Source of the DNA: Pascua guehoae
Lineage: Eukaryota > Basidiomycota > Tremellomycetes > Trichosporonales > Trichosporonaceae
DNA length: 64,000 nt
Assembly (NCBI GenBank): GCA_001600415.1
Contig: BCJX01000002.1
Span: forward strand, 1,049,476 to 1,113,475
Direction: 5' to 3'
Made by a program: the position numbers and the translations under genes. Shown one piece after another: positions 1 to 11,600 of this stretch. How positions within the stretch are numbered: the first letter of the stretch is position 1; each line of letters starts with the position of its first letter. The notes below the pieces were generated by a model. The model did not search any database, was not told the DNA's origin, and saw only the letters and a list, made by a program, of their open reading frames with translations.

Positions 1-227
1 TGCCACATGGAGCTTGGAGCAATGCATCTGGTAGATATGTCTAGCTGGCTAGGTTGTTTGGTGTCGGTTCTGGTGTCGGGCTAGATTGTAGAGTGATCAG
101 AGATCAACAATGCTGAATCGTCGGAACGAGTGGCATCAATGTCGTGGCTGCCAACGTATAACTGGCCCACGTGCTTGAACGCGTAACACGTCGCACAGCC
201 TGGTTTACAAGCTTGGGCTGCTCACGC

Positions 228-3224
228 TCAAACGCTGGTCGCCCTGAACGTGCGGAACACCTTACCGCCGACCCAGTGCGTGCCCGCCAGGCCGAGAATG
301 AGCGCAACGTCGACGACAATCATGGAGACGCCGGCGAGCATAAAGCGGGGCGCAAACACCTTCCAGACCATGAGATGTCTCCTGAGCCACGCGGCACAGA
401 CGGCGGACGCGAGGGTGATGGCGGCAAAGTACGTGGTGAACGCGAGCGAGAGCTGGACCGTATGCGCAAGGACGGGGACGGACGCGTTGGGGCGAGGCGA
501 GACGTTCCACAGCGCGACGAGGGGCACGGCGAGGGCGGCGAGGAGGATCGGCCCCCAGGTGTTGAGCACGACGAGCGCGGGGGACCAGGGGTACGTGACC
601 GTCTCAAAGCCGATAAAGGCCGCCTTCCACTGAATGCTGGCGAGCACGGCCTGGTGGCCCGTGGCAAAGAAGCCGACCATGCCGAGGAGGGCGACGGGGA
701 CAACGTCTGTGAACACGGGGCGGACAAGGGCGGTGGCTTGGGATCCGGGTTCAAACGCGCCGGGGCTGGCCGACGAGGCAAACTGGAGCCGCATGAGGAC
801 AGAGTCGCGCTGCGAGTCGATCACTTCGAGGTGGAAGAGGAGAGCCGCGACGGTGCCAATGAGGACAAACTGGCCCACGGGCGGGGTGACGAGGTGCACG
901 AGCGCAAAGGGAATGAGCCAGAAGAGGAGGTAGCTGGCGCCGTACGCGTTGCCAAACCCGTACACTTCGACCTCTTCGTCGGCGCCAGTCTGGTCGGGCT
1001 TGCGCTTGACGTTGATGCACAATCCCGACTGGGACCAGAGGTAGGGCAAGAAACCAAGCGAGGCGCCGAGGGACGCGCGTGCAATCCAGAGCTTGGCCAT
1101 GCGCACGAGCGGGAGACGCTCCTGGTTGAGGCCCTCGTATGTCTCCATAAACTCGAGCGTCCAGTACACTGCGTTGGCGACAGTGACAAGGCGCCACGCC
1201 AGACCGAGGAAGAAGGGTGCGGGCCCGTTGAACGACTTAGACGCTCCGAGGAAGATGCCAAGGATGCGTGGAAGGAGGGCAAGTGCCGCAATGCCAACAA
1301 GCCATGCTGCCCATTCTGGCGCTGGCGCACCCGCCTCACCGTAAAAGGTCACGCGGCAGAAGGGCTGCTGCTCCTCGCGGCAGATGGTCGACAGACCCAT
1401 GGCACGCACAAGGGTGGCAAAGATGAGCGAAAAGCCGAGAATGCGCAGGCGCAGCGACGCCATGGGTGCCGTGAGGGCGCGGCCAAAGTAGACGAGCGCA
1501 ATGGTGATGAGGAGGTACTGGACGACCTGGTCCTCCCACATAATGTACGAGTTGGACGCAAACGACACGGCGTGCAGGACCAGGCAGATTGGGCCAATGC
1601 TCCGCGAGAGGTTCCAGGTCCACGCCTTGCGCCACGTGCCGGCGCTGCTGAGGAAGAGCGGGGCCGCGAGGGCAGCAGACGATCCGGCGGCAAAGGCGAC
1701 AACAAACGTGGTGATGGCAACCGCAGGCTCGCGGGTGTACACACCATTGACAGTGCCCGCGACGCTGCCAATGGCGGCACCCGCAGTCGTGGCCGTGTCC
1801 AGAGCAACACGCACGTAGACGTCCCACTGCGGGCCGCTGTTGCGGACGCCAAGGTAGAGCCCAATAGTAGCGAGCAGGCTGAGGGTGAGCGAGGCAACGC
1901 CAATGCAAATGTCGAAGACCGAGAACTGGGCCCAGAGCGCGCGGAGAGCCTCGAGCGCGGCGAGCGCGACTGCGCGGTTGTACTCGATGTGCGAGACAAC
2001 GTCGTCGGCGGGTTCAGGGACACGCTTGACGGCAGCGACAACATCACGGTTTCCGTACTCTTCAATGTAGCGCTTAATCTGCTCGGCGTTGACGCGCGTC
2101 GCGAGGTCGAGCGCCTTGCGGTCGTGGGCGAACAGCTCGGGGATGACAGTGCCCAGGTTGTTGAAAGGAATAGGCACACCCAGGAGAAGCGCCAGAGTCG
2201 GCACAAGGTCAATCTGGTTGATGTGGCGGATTGGCTTTGCCGAGCCGGGGAACGTGTAGTGCGGAAGGTCGAGCTCTGGGTCGTTGACAATAGGCTTCTT
2301 CGAGTAGATCCACATGCCGGCCGCAGTCTCGAGGTCCGAGTCGCCGCCGTGGTCGCCCTTGGGGTTCATTCCGTGGTCTCCAAGGACGACGAGGAGGGTG
2401 TCATCGTCAATCTTGTCGACCACGTCACGGAGCACCTTGTCCATCTGGGTGAGCTTTTCGCGCATCGTCTCGCGGTCGGGGCCGACACGGTGGCCGACGT
2501 GGTCGACGCCGAGGAAGTGGCCAATGGCGAGATTCCATCCGGGTGTCTCGAGCGTCGGGAAGAGATGGGTGATGACGCCGTTGTCGACCGTGTGGAGATC
2601 TTCGACGTTGAACGAGTCGTACGGGTGGGCGTCGTCAAACGTGTCCGGGAAGAGGTTGAGCCACGTGTCGTCGCCCATAAAGACGAGCGAGCGGTTGGCC
2701 GCGCGGAGCTGGGCGAGGAGGTTGTCCTCGTCAATGGCGGTCGACGCAAAGTTGGCGCCGGCGTCAATAAACGTCGGGAGCGAGCCGGTCGTGAGGCCCT
2801 TGAGGCGCTGCATGGTCGTCGTGGGCGGGTCGCTGTAGGTGTTGAGCAGGAGCGAGTTTGCAGGCTGCGTCGCCGTGAGCTCGGCCGGGAGCGTGAGCAC
2901 GCCGTGGTGGAAGGGCGACGCCGGGTCCGGGTGGTGCGGCGAGATAAAGTCGGTACGGAGCGCGTCGATAATGATCACGACCGCCTTCGAGTGTGTCGCC
3001 GGGATGGGGATCGGGTTGGACGCAGAGTAGGCCGGCGACGCCGACGGCGACGTCACACGCGTCAACAGGAATCCATAAGTAAACACCCCGAGGCCGACGG
3101 CGTGCACCATGAGAATGTACAGGAGCAGGACAAAGGCGAGCGCCGGCCGCGAGAGACCGTTGAGCCATCGCGATGCGACCCGCCGCGCCGCACCGGGCAG
3201 CGTCGCTGGAGTGCCCTCGGCCAT
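228..3224 (-). CDS. GPI13: GPI ethanolamine phosphate transferase 3 (Gpi13/PIG-O family)
   Basis: Predicted ER enzyme adding the bridging ethanolamine phosphate to the third mannose of GPI precursors. One uninterrupted exon encodes 998 residues from the first ATG at 3224; the frame extends upstream only through a TTG. After a signal-anchor helix (about residues 28-50) comes FTYGFLLTR, typical of PIG-O. The luminal alkaline-phosphatase-like domain has metal-ligand Asp87 in VVIIIDALRTDF, a PTTT segment near 135-138 that should hold the nucleophilic Thr, and GDHG at 282-285. The C-terminal half is a run of hydrophobic helices. Just upstream, 3225-3266 read on the minus strand looks like a 5'UTR intron (GTGAGT...CACTAACACCCAG). 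Divergent from the CLPTM1-like gene. Length and motifs match the family; no lesion is visible. Confidence 0.95.
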   Translation of the reverse strand: MAEGTPATLPGAARRVASRWLNGLSRPALAFVLLLYILMVHAVGLGVFTYGFLLTRVTSPSASPAYSASNPIPIPATHSKAVVIIIDALRTDFISPHHPDPASPFHHGVLTLPAELTATQPANSLLLNTYSDPPTTTMQRLKGLTTGSLPTFIDAGANFASTAIDEDNLLAQLRAANRSLVFMGDDTWLNLFPDTFDDAHPYDSFNVEDLHTVDNGVITHLFPTLETPGWNLAIGHFLGVDHVGHRVGPDRETMREKLTQMDKVLRDVVDKIDDDTLLVVLGDHGMNPKGDHGGDSDLETAAGMWIYSKKPIVNDPELDLPHYTFPGSAKPIRHINQIDLVPTLALLLGVPIPFNNLGTVIPELFAHDRKALDLATRVNAEQIKRYIEEYGNRDVVAAVKRVPEPADDVVSHIEYNRAVALAALEALRALWAQFSVFDICIGVASLTLSLLATIGLYLGVRNSGPQWDVYVRVALDTATTAGAAIGSVAGTVNGVYTREPAVAITTFVVAFAAGSSAALAAPLFLSSAGTWRKAWTWNLSRSIGPICLVLHAVSFASNSYIMWEDQVVQYLLITIALVYFGRALTAPMASLRLRILGFSLIFATLVRAMGLSTICREEQQPFCRVTFYGEAGAPAPEWAAWLVGIAALALLPRILGIFLGASKSFNGPAPFFLGLAWRLVTVANAVYWTLEFMETYEGLNQERLPLVRMAKLWIARASLGASLGFLPYLWSQSGLCINVKRKPDQTGADEEVEVYGFGNAYGASYLLFWLIPFALVHLVTPPVGQFVLIGTVAALLFHLEVIDSQRDSVLMRLQFASSASPGAFEPGSQATALVRPVFTDVVPVALLGMVGFFATGHQAVLASIQWKAAFIGFETVTYPWSPALVVLNTWGPILLAALAVPLVALWNVSPRPNASVPVLAHTVQLSLAFTTYFAAITLASAVCAAWLRRHLMVWKVFAPRFMLAGVSMIVVDVALILGLAGTHWVGGKVFRTFRATSV

Positions 3225-3707
3225 CTGGGTGTTAGTGCTGACACTCAATGATTACGCAGCACTCACGCTGTATTGCCGTGAGAGTGAATGCAAGGGGGCT
3301 AGATGGAGCAAGAGGCCATGGACCGAATTATCAAGAGGGCGGACAGAGTCGGTGACGGCGTCGAACGACGGGGCAGACGGCGTCGACGGCGAGACACAGC
3401 AGGGGTCGGAAACAGACAACAGACAACTGACAGACAACCCAAAACGTCAGCCAGCTGCAGCCAGTCGGGGCCTCGCCCTCCACTTTTTGCGACACACCCA
3501 ATCCACGTGGCCAAATGGCGTGGGATACACGTGGGCCGGCTTGCCACCCACGTGACCGGGCCGGAGCACGCCGTTTCTGCCGACTGGTGGCGCATATGGT
3601 GCCAGATCACCCACACTTTGCAGCGACCCACATGGGTTGCACCATTTGCGACTCCCATCGCCATCGCTCTTTTCCAAACCCACTCTTTCAACCCAACATC
3701 CAGCAAC
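3225..3707. promoter_or_regulatory. Divergent promoter with three CACGTG boxes
   Basis: This 483-bp spacer separates the starts of the GPI13-like (-) and CLPTM1-like (+) genes. Palindromic CACGTG occurs at 3504-3509, 3528-3533 and 3549-3554, spaced about two helical turns apart. CACGTG is the classic bHLH (Cbf1/Pho4/USF-type) site. The GPI13-proximal end holds the probable 5'UTR intron, and a short upstream reading frame (ATG then five codons and a stop) lies in its leader. No TATA box is obvious. Shared regulation is an inference. Confidence 0.5.
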
Positions 3708-6057
3708 ATGGCGCAGCCGGCAGCCCCAGCGCGTCGCGCAGCAGGCCCAGCGCCCGCTGGCCAGCCCAATCTGGGCGAAAACTATGACTGGAAGCAAGGT
3801 CTCATGCAGGCCGGGCGCTCCATTGCCATGATGCTGGCGTTTCAGTATGGTGAGTACCGCTGGGGTGTGGGGGCACGCGGGGGCACACACGCGGCGGGGG
3901 GTGTGGCGTGGAACGGTGTGTAGCTGACAGCAAGGCTCGAAGTATGTCATGAAAAGCGTGAGTGACGTTGTGGGCGGTGGGCGCGGATGTCATCGTCGGG
4001 AGCATGGGCGTGGGAGCCATGCACGCCTACGCCAGCGTCGTCGCCAGCCATTTTGTGGCCGTTTTCATCGTCGTGGCTAACCCCAGCTCGGGATCGGTCA
4101 GCAGACACCCGACGCATCGCTCACGCCCACTGGCGGTGCCGCAGTGTCCAGTGCTGCTGCGGACGTGACGATGGCGGCCAGCAGCGTCGAGTCGGCCGTC
4201 ACGACGGCGGCCAGTGCGGCTGCGGCTGCGACTGGTGCGGTGGCGCCGTCGATGGCCTCACCCGCGTGGGACCTGGGCACGCCGATGAGCATGCTGCTGT
4301 TTGTCTCGACCGAGAGGGATCCCAACACGCTCGACCTGCGGCACCCGCTCGTCCAGTGGGACGACCTGACGTATGGCGGGTGGGACGACGTGCGCGAGGC
4401 CGACCTCTTGCTCGACGTGCCCGAGACGGTCCGCGCCGACAATGGGAGCTGGTGGATGGATATTCTGCTCGTAAAGGACGGCGGTGGCGTCGAGGGGAAG
4501 AAGTTTGGGGAGATTGCAAACTATCGCAAGGGTGAGTACAGTGTCAGACTGGGCACGGACCCGGGCCGACCCCGCGTGTCGGTCGGCCGACAGCGTGCAC
4601 ATGGGCCGCGAGGCCAAGAGTTGGGTTGTGTCCTGCGTCTCTAGAACCACGCTGACGTCCAGAACTCACGCGATGGATGCCCCAGCGCCGCGTGCGCAAG
4701 GAGAAGCGCCTGCTGGGCAAGGGCGACGAGGACGAGGATGAGGACGCCGACGACGAGCAGTACAACAAGACGGCGCCGATTGTGTCGTACTGGTCGCGCA
4801 ACCTCACGATCACGGTGGTGTCTGACGGCGGCAAGATTGACCTGACAAAGGTGCACCCGTCGGCGCAGACATTCTACAACCTTTCGCCGTCGGCAAAGAA
4901 CGAGTCGTTGAAGTACTGGCCGCCCATCTACCCAAACGACTTTTGGCTGCTCAAGGAAAACCTGATGCCGATCAACCAGACGACGCCCGTGCTTCCCCTG
5001 CGCGTGACGTACCATGCCGTCTCGACGTGGAAGTTTCAGCTGTTTGCATCGCTCACGGTGGGCTTTGACGAGGCGGCACAGCAGCAGGGCTCGGGCGCCG
5101 AGCTCGACGAGGTCAAGCGCATGCTCACCGAGACCAACCCGATCCTGCTGATCACGACTGCGATTGTGAGCGTCTTGCACCTCTTGTTTGAGTTTTTGGC
5201 CTTTTCGTCCGACGTGTCGCACTGGCGCAAAAAGGACAAGGACGAAAACCTCGTTGGCGTCTCGCTCCGCACCATTCTCACAAACTGCTTTGTCCAGCTC
5301 ATCATTCTCCTGTACCTCCACGACAGCTCGGAGGAGACGAGCTGGATGGTCCTCCTCACCCAGGGCATGGGTCTCCTGATCGAGGGCTGGAAGATTACAA
5401 AGGTCGTCGACGTCCGCATCCGCGAGGCGCCGGGCACACTCATTGGCTACCGCATCGCATTCGAGGACAAGCACGAGCTCACAGAGGACGAAAAGAAGAC
5501 GCAAGAGTACGACGCGCTCGCGTTCCGCATCGTGTCGTACATTTCCCTCCCGCTCCTCGGCGGCTACACCATCTACTCGCTCCTGTACGAGACCCACCGC
5601 GGATGGTACAGCTTTATCATCACCACCCTCGCCCAGAGCGTCTACATGTTTGGCTTTATCCAGCTCGTGCCCCAGCTCATTATCAACTACAAGCTCAAGA
5701 GCGTCGCCCACATGCCCATGAAGGCCATGGTGTTCAAGACGCTCTCGACTGTGGTCGACGACTTTTTGTGAGTCCCACGAAGCCCACCGAACACGACTCA
5801 CCCCCGCCATACCCCCACTAAGCCCACCTCGACGCTAACTCTTTTCCAGCGCATTCTGCATCAAGATGCCGTGGCTCCACCGCCTCGCGTGCTTCCGCGA
5901 CGACGTGGTCTTTGTCGTCCTCCTCTACCAGCGCTGGATCTACCGCGTCGACTACTCGCGTGTCAACGAGTACGGCCAGGTCGCCGACGACAAGCTCAAG
6001 GCCGAGGCCGTCGAGGCAAAGGATGGCGAAAAGGCAGAGTCCAAGAAGGACAAGTAG
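3708..6057 (+). CDS. CLPTM1: CLPTM1-family multi-pass membrane protein
   Basis: Five exons: 3708-3849, 3935-3957, 4087-4531, 4663-5767 and 5850-6057, giving 640 residues. The family comprises ER/Golgi membrane proteins (human CLPTM1/CLPTM1L; lipid scrambling and receptor trafficking roles reported). Family landmarks in order: YWPPIYPNDFWLLKENLMPIN, a LPLRVTYH segment, SDVSHWRKKDKDENLVGVS before the helices, WKITKVVDVR, LVPQLIINYKLKSVAHMP, and the near-C-terminal FVVLLYQRWIYRVDYSRVNEYG. The 23-nt exon 2 encodes part of YGSKYVMKS and keeps the frame; without it the N-terminus is broken. The tail is Lys/Glu-rich (EKAESKKDK). All introns have GT-AG ends and branch-like CTRAC motifs. The family call is secure; the exact micro-exon boundary is less so. 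Confidence 0.94.
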
Positions 6058-6708
6058 AGATACAGTGTACAGGTCATTCTTGAGGACTGTGGGGGGGGGG
6101 GGGGGGGGGGGGGTGCAGAGGTGCGGTGGTGGTTGGTGCACACGGAGCCAGTGGGAGTGTGCTGATGCTCACGATGACAAGTGCTCATATCGCTTCTTAC
6201 GTCTGTGGCCATTAATGGAAATGGGGAATGTAAATGGTCTGCATGATGGGTCGCACGCTACAGTGTGCACGTCTATTGATTCTGTTACGAAGCGGCGTTT
6301 TCGCTTCACTCGTCTTTTTCTTACCTCGCCAAGGTGCGACTTGCTGTACAAAGGCTGTGGGCATCCCTCACTAACTGTTGGAATGCATCAGATTTCTAAT
6401 GCATTCCTTTCTGCATGGCTACACTTTGTCCGCATGCATCAGATGAGTCCCACAACTGAGGTACGTCCCACCCCTTGGTGATGGCAGTTGCACGGTGGTG
6501 AGTTGGATAAATTTCCGGCAAACTATCCATTCGGCTTCATAAGAGAAGAATCATTTTTGCAGCCCTTGGCTACCAGTGTGCTCTTGTATGGATGCATTGC
6601 TTGACAGACCTAGATAATAGTTGTACACTGCATTACTTGTACATGGTGTGGATGTTGTTGGTGCTGGTGTTGTTGCTTTTGCCCAAAAATCGTCGTTTGT
6701 TTTGGTTT
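6058..6708. other. Convergent 3' intergenic region with G23 tract
   Basis: The 3' ends of the CLPTM1-like (+) and receptor (-) genes meet here. It contains a run of 23 G at 6091-6113, 34 bases after the CLPTM1 stop, so within its likely 3'UTR. The rest is AT-richer unique sequence with no supported gene. Confidence 0.7.
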
Positions 6709-8580
6709 CTAGGGCTGGCCCTCTATCCCCTCTACCCTGTACGGGAGGACGCGGCGCACTCTCCTGCGGACGATCAACTCTGCGAGGCCGTAGACGGACG
6801 CGTCGACCAGGCCGACGGCGAGGATCATCCAGCCGGCAATGACGCGCAGGACAGGATTGGGCGTGTCGGCGACCATGTCGTTGACGAGGCGGACGAGGGA
6901 GACGGAGAAGACGATCATGTACTGGGGGTCAGCGTGAGTAAATAGACACTGTGGGGAGAGGATCACAAAGGGGAGGTGGATTCGGGTGCCTCTGGGAGGG
7001 GAATTCCTTGCCTTTCCCCTCTCTTGGCAAATGTTCAGATTCTGTCAGACGACAGTGCACTTGAGAAGGCGGGTAGGCCCCCGTACCGCGGGAGTCCAAT
7101 AAAGAGGCTACGAGTTGACAGTCTACAGCCAACTAGACTCACCGCCAGGGGAAGCCAGAGCATGAGGATACTGGCTTGTCGGTTGAGGTAGGCCGATGCA
7201 CTGATTTGTGGGCGCATGGGTGGCTCTGGGTCGCCGCACTCTGACGGGAGAGGCGAGGGGTGCTCGTTGAAAAACTCTTTAAAGGTGAGGCGGTTTTCCT
7301 TGTCCCCCGCGTCACCAAAGGGGGCCGCAAAGGACTCGCGAGTGCCGATGCGGGGGCGGGGTGTGAGACGGGGCACGCCCGACGAGACGGTCGACGTAGG
7401 AGACTGGGGCGACAGGGGTGACAGGGGCGGGGATGAAAGAGAGGGTGCGTTCGAGGATGATACCTGGGACGGTATTGATGGGAGTTTGGGCAAGGTCGGG
7501 ACAATGGAGACTGTCGAGTCGACGACGGTGGCAAAGCTCTTTGCAATGCTGCTGTCTGCCGACCCTTTTCTTGTGGCCGAGTCGGCGAGAGAGGGGCAGT
7601 GGAGCGTGGGGGACGAAAAGGGCGATGCGACGAGGGTAGGTTCGTGTTCATGTTCAGCAGACGGTGGTGGTGGCGGTGGCGGGATAGGGTACTCAATGTG
7701 GGTCGGGGACGCGGGCTTGAATGCAGCCGATATGGTGGAAGAGAGGGTGCGCGAGCGATGGTGATGTGGTCCGTCGCTGATAAACTCGAGGTCCTCCCAG
7801 GGGGCTCGTGGGGGAGGGGGAGTGCTGGGGCGCCGAAACTTGTCGATACGGATGTGGGGGAGGGTACCTGTCCGCTCGAGGTGGATGCCGTGGGGGAGAT
7901 GTGGGTGGGCGATACGGTGCAAAATGTTGGGATCCGAGTTTGAGCCGAGTGCGACTGTATCTGGCCTGCGCAGAAAGGAAAAGAGGCGCGAGTAGAGGAC
8001 GGTGACGACGATAAAGACCATGGCGCGCGGCAGGAGCTGCATGAGGTTGCGGTCAAGGCTGGTTTGTGGGTAGAGGGTACCATAGTAGCAGAGGGTGCCA
8101 GTGTTTTGCCAGCCGACAATGGCGTGCCACATGCACGAGTGCAGGATCGAAATCCCCCACACAATCGGCCATGCAAACAGCGACCAGTGCTCGAGGATCG
8201 AGGTAAAGTGGTTGAGAGGGTGTTTCTGCCAGTCAGCATTCGATCAAAGGGTATGGCCAACATACCAGGAGCATGTACGTGGCACAGGCAATAACAATGG
8301 TCCATAGGTTTTGGCTGAAGAGCGTGGCGGTATAGATGAACGCCTGGGCACTGCATGCACGAGTACCAGTGACGAGGGGTCGTCCGGCGACAAACATGGC
8401 CTCGGGGGCAAGCGAGATCATGCCCACGATCAGGTCACTGGTGACGATGCCGATGAGGAGGCGGATACGCAGCTTGCCTCTACTGTGGCGCGTGAGGTTG
8501 ACCAGGAGGTATCCCCCGCACACGATTGTAAGCGACGCAATCACCACGCCGCCGATGGCAGTCACCATTCCCCAGGACAT
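6709..8580 (-). CDS. Seven-helix receptor-like protein (fungal nutrient/cAMP-receptor-type GPCR)
   Basis: Three exons on the minus strand, 8580-8266, 8225-7143 and 6921-6709, giving 536 residues from an ATG in good context (GCCACCATG). Seven hydrophobic segments are readable: TAIGGVVIASLTIVCGGYLL; IRLLIGIVTSDLIVGMISLA; a third ending IVIACATYMLL; WPIVWGISILHSCMWHAIVG; AMVFIVVTVLYSRLFSFL; ASILMLWLPLAV joined across intron 2 to YMIVFSVSLVRLV; and VIAGWMILAVGLVDASVYGL. Loop 3 is about 250 residues, disordered and Pro/Ser-rich, as in fungal Git3/Gpr1 and cAMP-receptor-like proteins. SDLIVG in helix 2 also fits that group. Intron 1 is 40 nt, but intron 2 is 221 nt and could hide a small extra exon. 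Ligand unknown; glucose or amino-acid sensing through Galpha-cAMP is an inference. Confidence 0.82.
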
Positions 8581-8593
8581 GGTGGCGGGTGCG

Positions 8594-8594
<1 letters not shown>

Positions 8595-8641
<47 letters not shown>
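8595..8641. repeat. Poly-G tract (47 bases) at the receptor 5' end
   Basis: Forty-seven consecutive G on the plus strand, so poly-C in the receptor transcript, ending 14 bases before the receptor ATG. It lies in the 5'UTR or core promoter. In frame it would read as poly-proline, but no ATG lies upstream in that frame, so it is probably untranslated. The true length is uncertain because such runs are hard to sequence. Confidence 0.85.
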
Positions 8642-8643
<2 letters not shown>

Positions 8644-11600
8644 GGTTGATGGGCGGATGGGGTGTCCGGAGCGCGCGACGCCGGAGCCGGGTTGGGGTGG
8701 CGGAAGGTGTGACGAGGACGGGTCTGTGTGGCGATACGCGGGATGGCGACGACCGCGAGTCGTCAACAATGCAGCGCGAGGGGATAAAAGCCAAGGCCGC
8801 GTTGGGGGAGATGCAGCAGTGTCAGATCCAACCCAGATCCCGACGTCTCAGTAGCTGGTGCCGGTTTGGGAGGCAGAACAACCCCCTCGCTCGGCGGATT
8901 CAGCAGACGAGACGAGTGTGGGACCGAGGCGCACAAGACAAACGGCGACACCCGAAAAGGGTGTACAACGGCCGTAAGAGGTAGGGAGCCGGCTGCGGGT
9001 AGAGTAGTCGGCGAGGCGTCGCGGAGCGTATTTGCCTACTGCGCGCGCCCCGCCTGATGGATTTCACAGATGGGCGAGGGTGCGATCGATCGCGGACCGC
9101 CAAACGTGTGCAGAGCTTGCCGTGGTGGCAAGTGCCCCCTTCCGTTTGTGCGCTTCTGGATTGACTGGGGGCGATCGAGAAAAACGGCCCCTCAACAGAA
9201 GCCGAGCGCGAGATTTGGATTCGGAACACCGAAAAATCCGCGGAACCTGCCAGGTGTTGTGTAGCGTGTAGCGAGCAGGTGTGCTCTGTCCCGACGGCGG
9301 AGTTGGGGTGTGTATGCGGTTGTGGACTCGTCGGCAGATGCTGCCGGGCAACGGGTGGAGCGTGGAATGCGATCACGCGACAAGCTCTGTGTGTGTGGTC
9401 GGAGGGGACGGGGGGGGNNNNNNNNNNNNNNNNNNNNNNNNNNNNNNNNNNNNNNNNNNNNNNNNNNNNNNNNNNNNNNNNNNNNNNNNNNNNNNNNNNN
9501 NNNNNNNNNNNNNNNNNNNNNNNNNNNNNNNNNNNNNNNNNNNNNNNGGGGGGAAGTGGGGCGGTGCCGAGAGTGTCGTCCCGTTTTGGCGATGCGCGTT
9601 GGTGAGATGCACCGGCCAGCGGACACGGGACGGTGCCGACGAGCAGAGGTGTAGAAGGCGGGGTGCGAGTGGGCGTCAACAAGGTCTTCTATCTCGCCGC
9701 ATCGTGGGTGCCGCTGTGCCGCGCGAGTGGTGGTGGTTGGGGGGATGATGACAACCAGGCGAGGACAGTAGGGATGAACGAGTGAACGAGTGGTGTGTGG
9801 TGTGGTGGACGAATTACTCGATTGTCAGTCGTCCTCGTGTCGCGCCGTTGTCGTTTCAGCTCTGATTCCAGACTGTGCCAAACGTTGCTCGTGGGGTGGG
9901 CGCCGCGGATCCCGATCTGTCATCTGTCATCTGTCGTGTCACCTGCGCTCACGCTCGCTGGCTCGTGTCTCAGGTCTGCCTGCCCTGCTCGCAGTCCTCC
10001 AATGTCCGCCGCGCCACGCGCCCTGCCGTTGATTTTCTTTTTTTCTGTCGTGTGAGGGCCGGCCCCCTGACGAATACTCTCCGTCGCACTTCCGGTGGCG
10101 ACTGTGAATTAGGCGATCAGGCGAGTGTGGGTTGGGAGGGCGGGGACTGGAACATCCGGTGTGGGGGCGCGGTGGGCGGCGGGGGCCAGGTGCGTGCAAG
10201 TTTTGCAACGAAAGTGGGTGCGGGCGGGCGTGCATGGGGGGAGACCGACGGCGATGGTGGGTAGACACAAATACAAAAAAGCGACGCCCCTGGTTTGAGG
10301 GGCCAGGCGGGGGTGGACGTGGGGTAAAAGGGACGGGGTGGGGGACACGGAGTGATGGGGTCTGAGGGTAAAGAGGCAGAGGCAGAGGCAGAGGCGGTGT
10401 GAGAGCAAGCGTGTGTGGAATGGAAAGAGTGTAGAGTGCAGGGCGCCACCTGATTAATCAATCAACGTCAGAGAGAGAGAGAGAGAGAGGAAAAGAGGAA
10501 AAGGGAAAACAATAGAGGGACATGAGTTGGGATGAAACACTCGCCAGTTAAGGGGGGGTCGTGGATCTGCAGCGCTAAACTAGAGCCACCGGGACAGGAC
10601 ACGTAGAGGAGACACCGGGTTTCAGGTACACGGAGACTTGGCACGAGGCGTCCACTGAAAAGTGATCCTGAAAGGACCCCCCCGATGTATAACTGGGTGG
10701 ACGAGTATTGTGGTTATACGCGCTGTTAACTCATTTACCTGTCTGACACTCAAACACCTGATCCTTGACCGGGCTGGCATCGTGGCGTGTTCCAAGTTGG
10801 AAGAAGTTTACCCGGAGATGACCGCAGCACAACAGCACTCCGAAGCCCCGTCCATGTTCCGAGGCCAACGCCCAAACTCTAGCATTCACATGCATTGAAG
10901 TATATTTAATTTCTAGGCACCCGACGCCGACTCCGATGCACGTCAAGGGGGGGTGCAATGCGGCGGCGCGGCAGTGCTGAACGCTACATGGGTCAATGGG
11001 TGGTAATGGTGGGTGCGCACAGTGTCGCCGCGTGCCGGCGGCGATGCGGGCGTACCTCTGCAGGAGCCCTCGTGTGGCATGTCTGGGCCACATAATTAAA
11101 AAATCTTCGGAGCAACTCGAGCGCCGATGGGGGTTACAGAGCGGACAGAAGCAGACGGCAGCACCTGTATTGATGAGCAATCGCGCAGTGGCCGCCCGTG
11201 GTTTGGTGGTGTTACCCCCCCTCGTTGGCCCTCTCCCTTGGCGGCCGGGGACCCTGCGGTCATGGACGAATCTTCCTATCGTGTACGGCGTGCGTGGCTC
11301 GGGCGGCATGTGGCGCGGCCGTGGCGGCCGAGTAGCGCCACACGGCCCAACCTCGAACCCCCGAGCGTCGGGATGGCCGATCGGGCTGCGCTTGGGGGTT
11401 GGCTGCTGTTTTTCTTCAATCTTCGAGTTGAGTTGTGAAACTGTGGACACGAGCAGTGGCGACGGGATCGACGGCAACAGTGGGGGGACGTGTTTTAGCC
11501 TTTGACAGATACAGCCTTGGTTGCTCGCCAACGTCGCTTGGCAAGCGAGCACGGACCCCCGTCTGCTCCGGTCTCAACCTATCGCTCTATTAATATCCCC

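Noticed and set aside
171..3251. 1026-residue open frame on the plus strand
   Set aside because: Antisense shadow of GPI13: extremely Arg/Glu/Gly-rich with no domain, produced by third-position GC bias. The minus strand encodes a full conserved enzyme.
8233..8769. Longer receptor N-terminus with a poly-proline stretch
   Set aside because: The extension begins at a TTG and consists of the poly-G run read as Pro. The ATG at 8580 has a good context and precedes helix 1 directly.
11340..11375. Possible tRNA T-loop (GGTTCGAGG on minus)
   Set aside because: No matching acceptor, D or anticodon arms within 100 bases.
10731..11552. 273-residue frame on the minus strand
   Set aside because: No family signal, splice sites or codon bias above background. 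It lies in the gene-poor interval.
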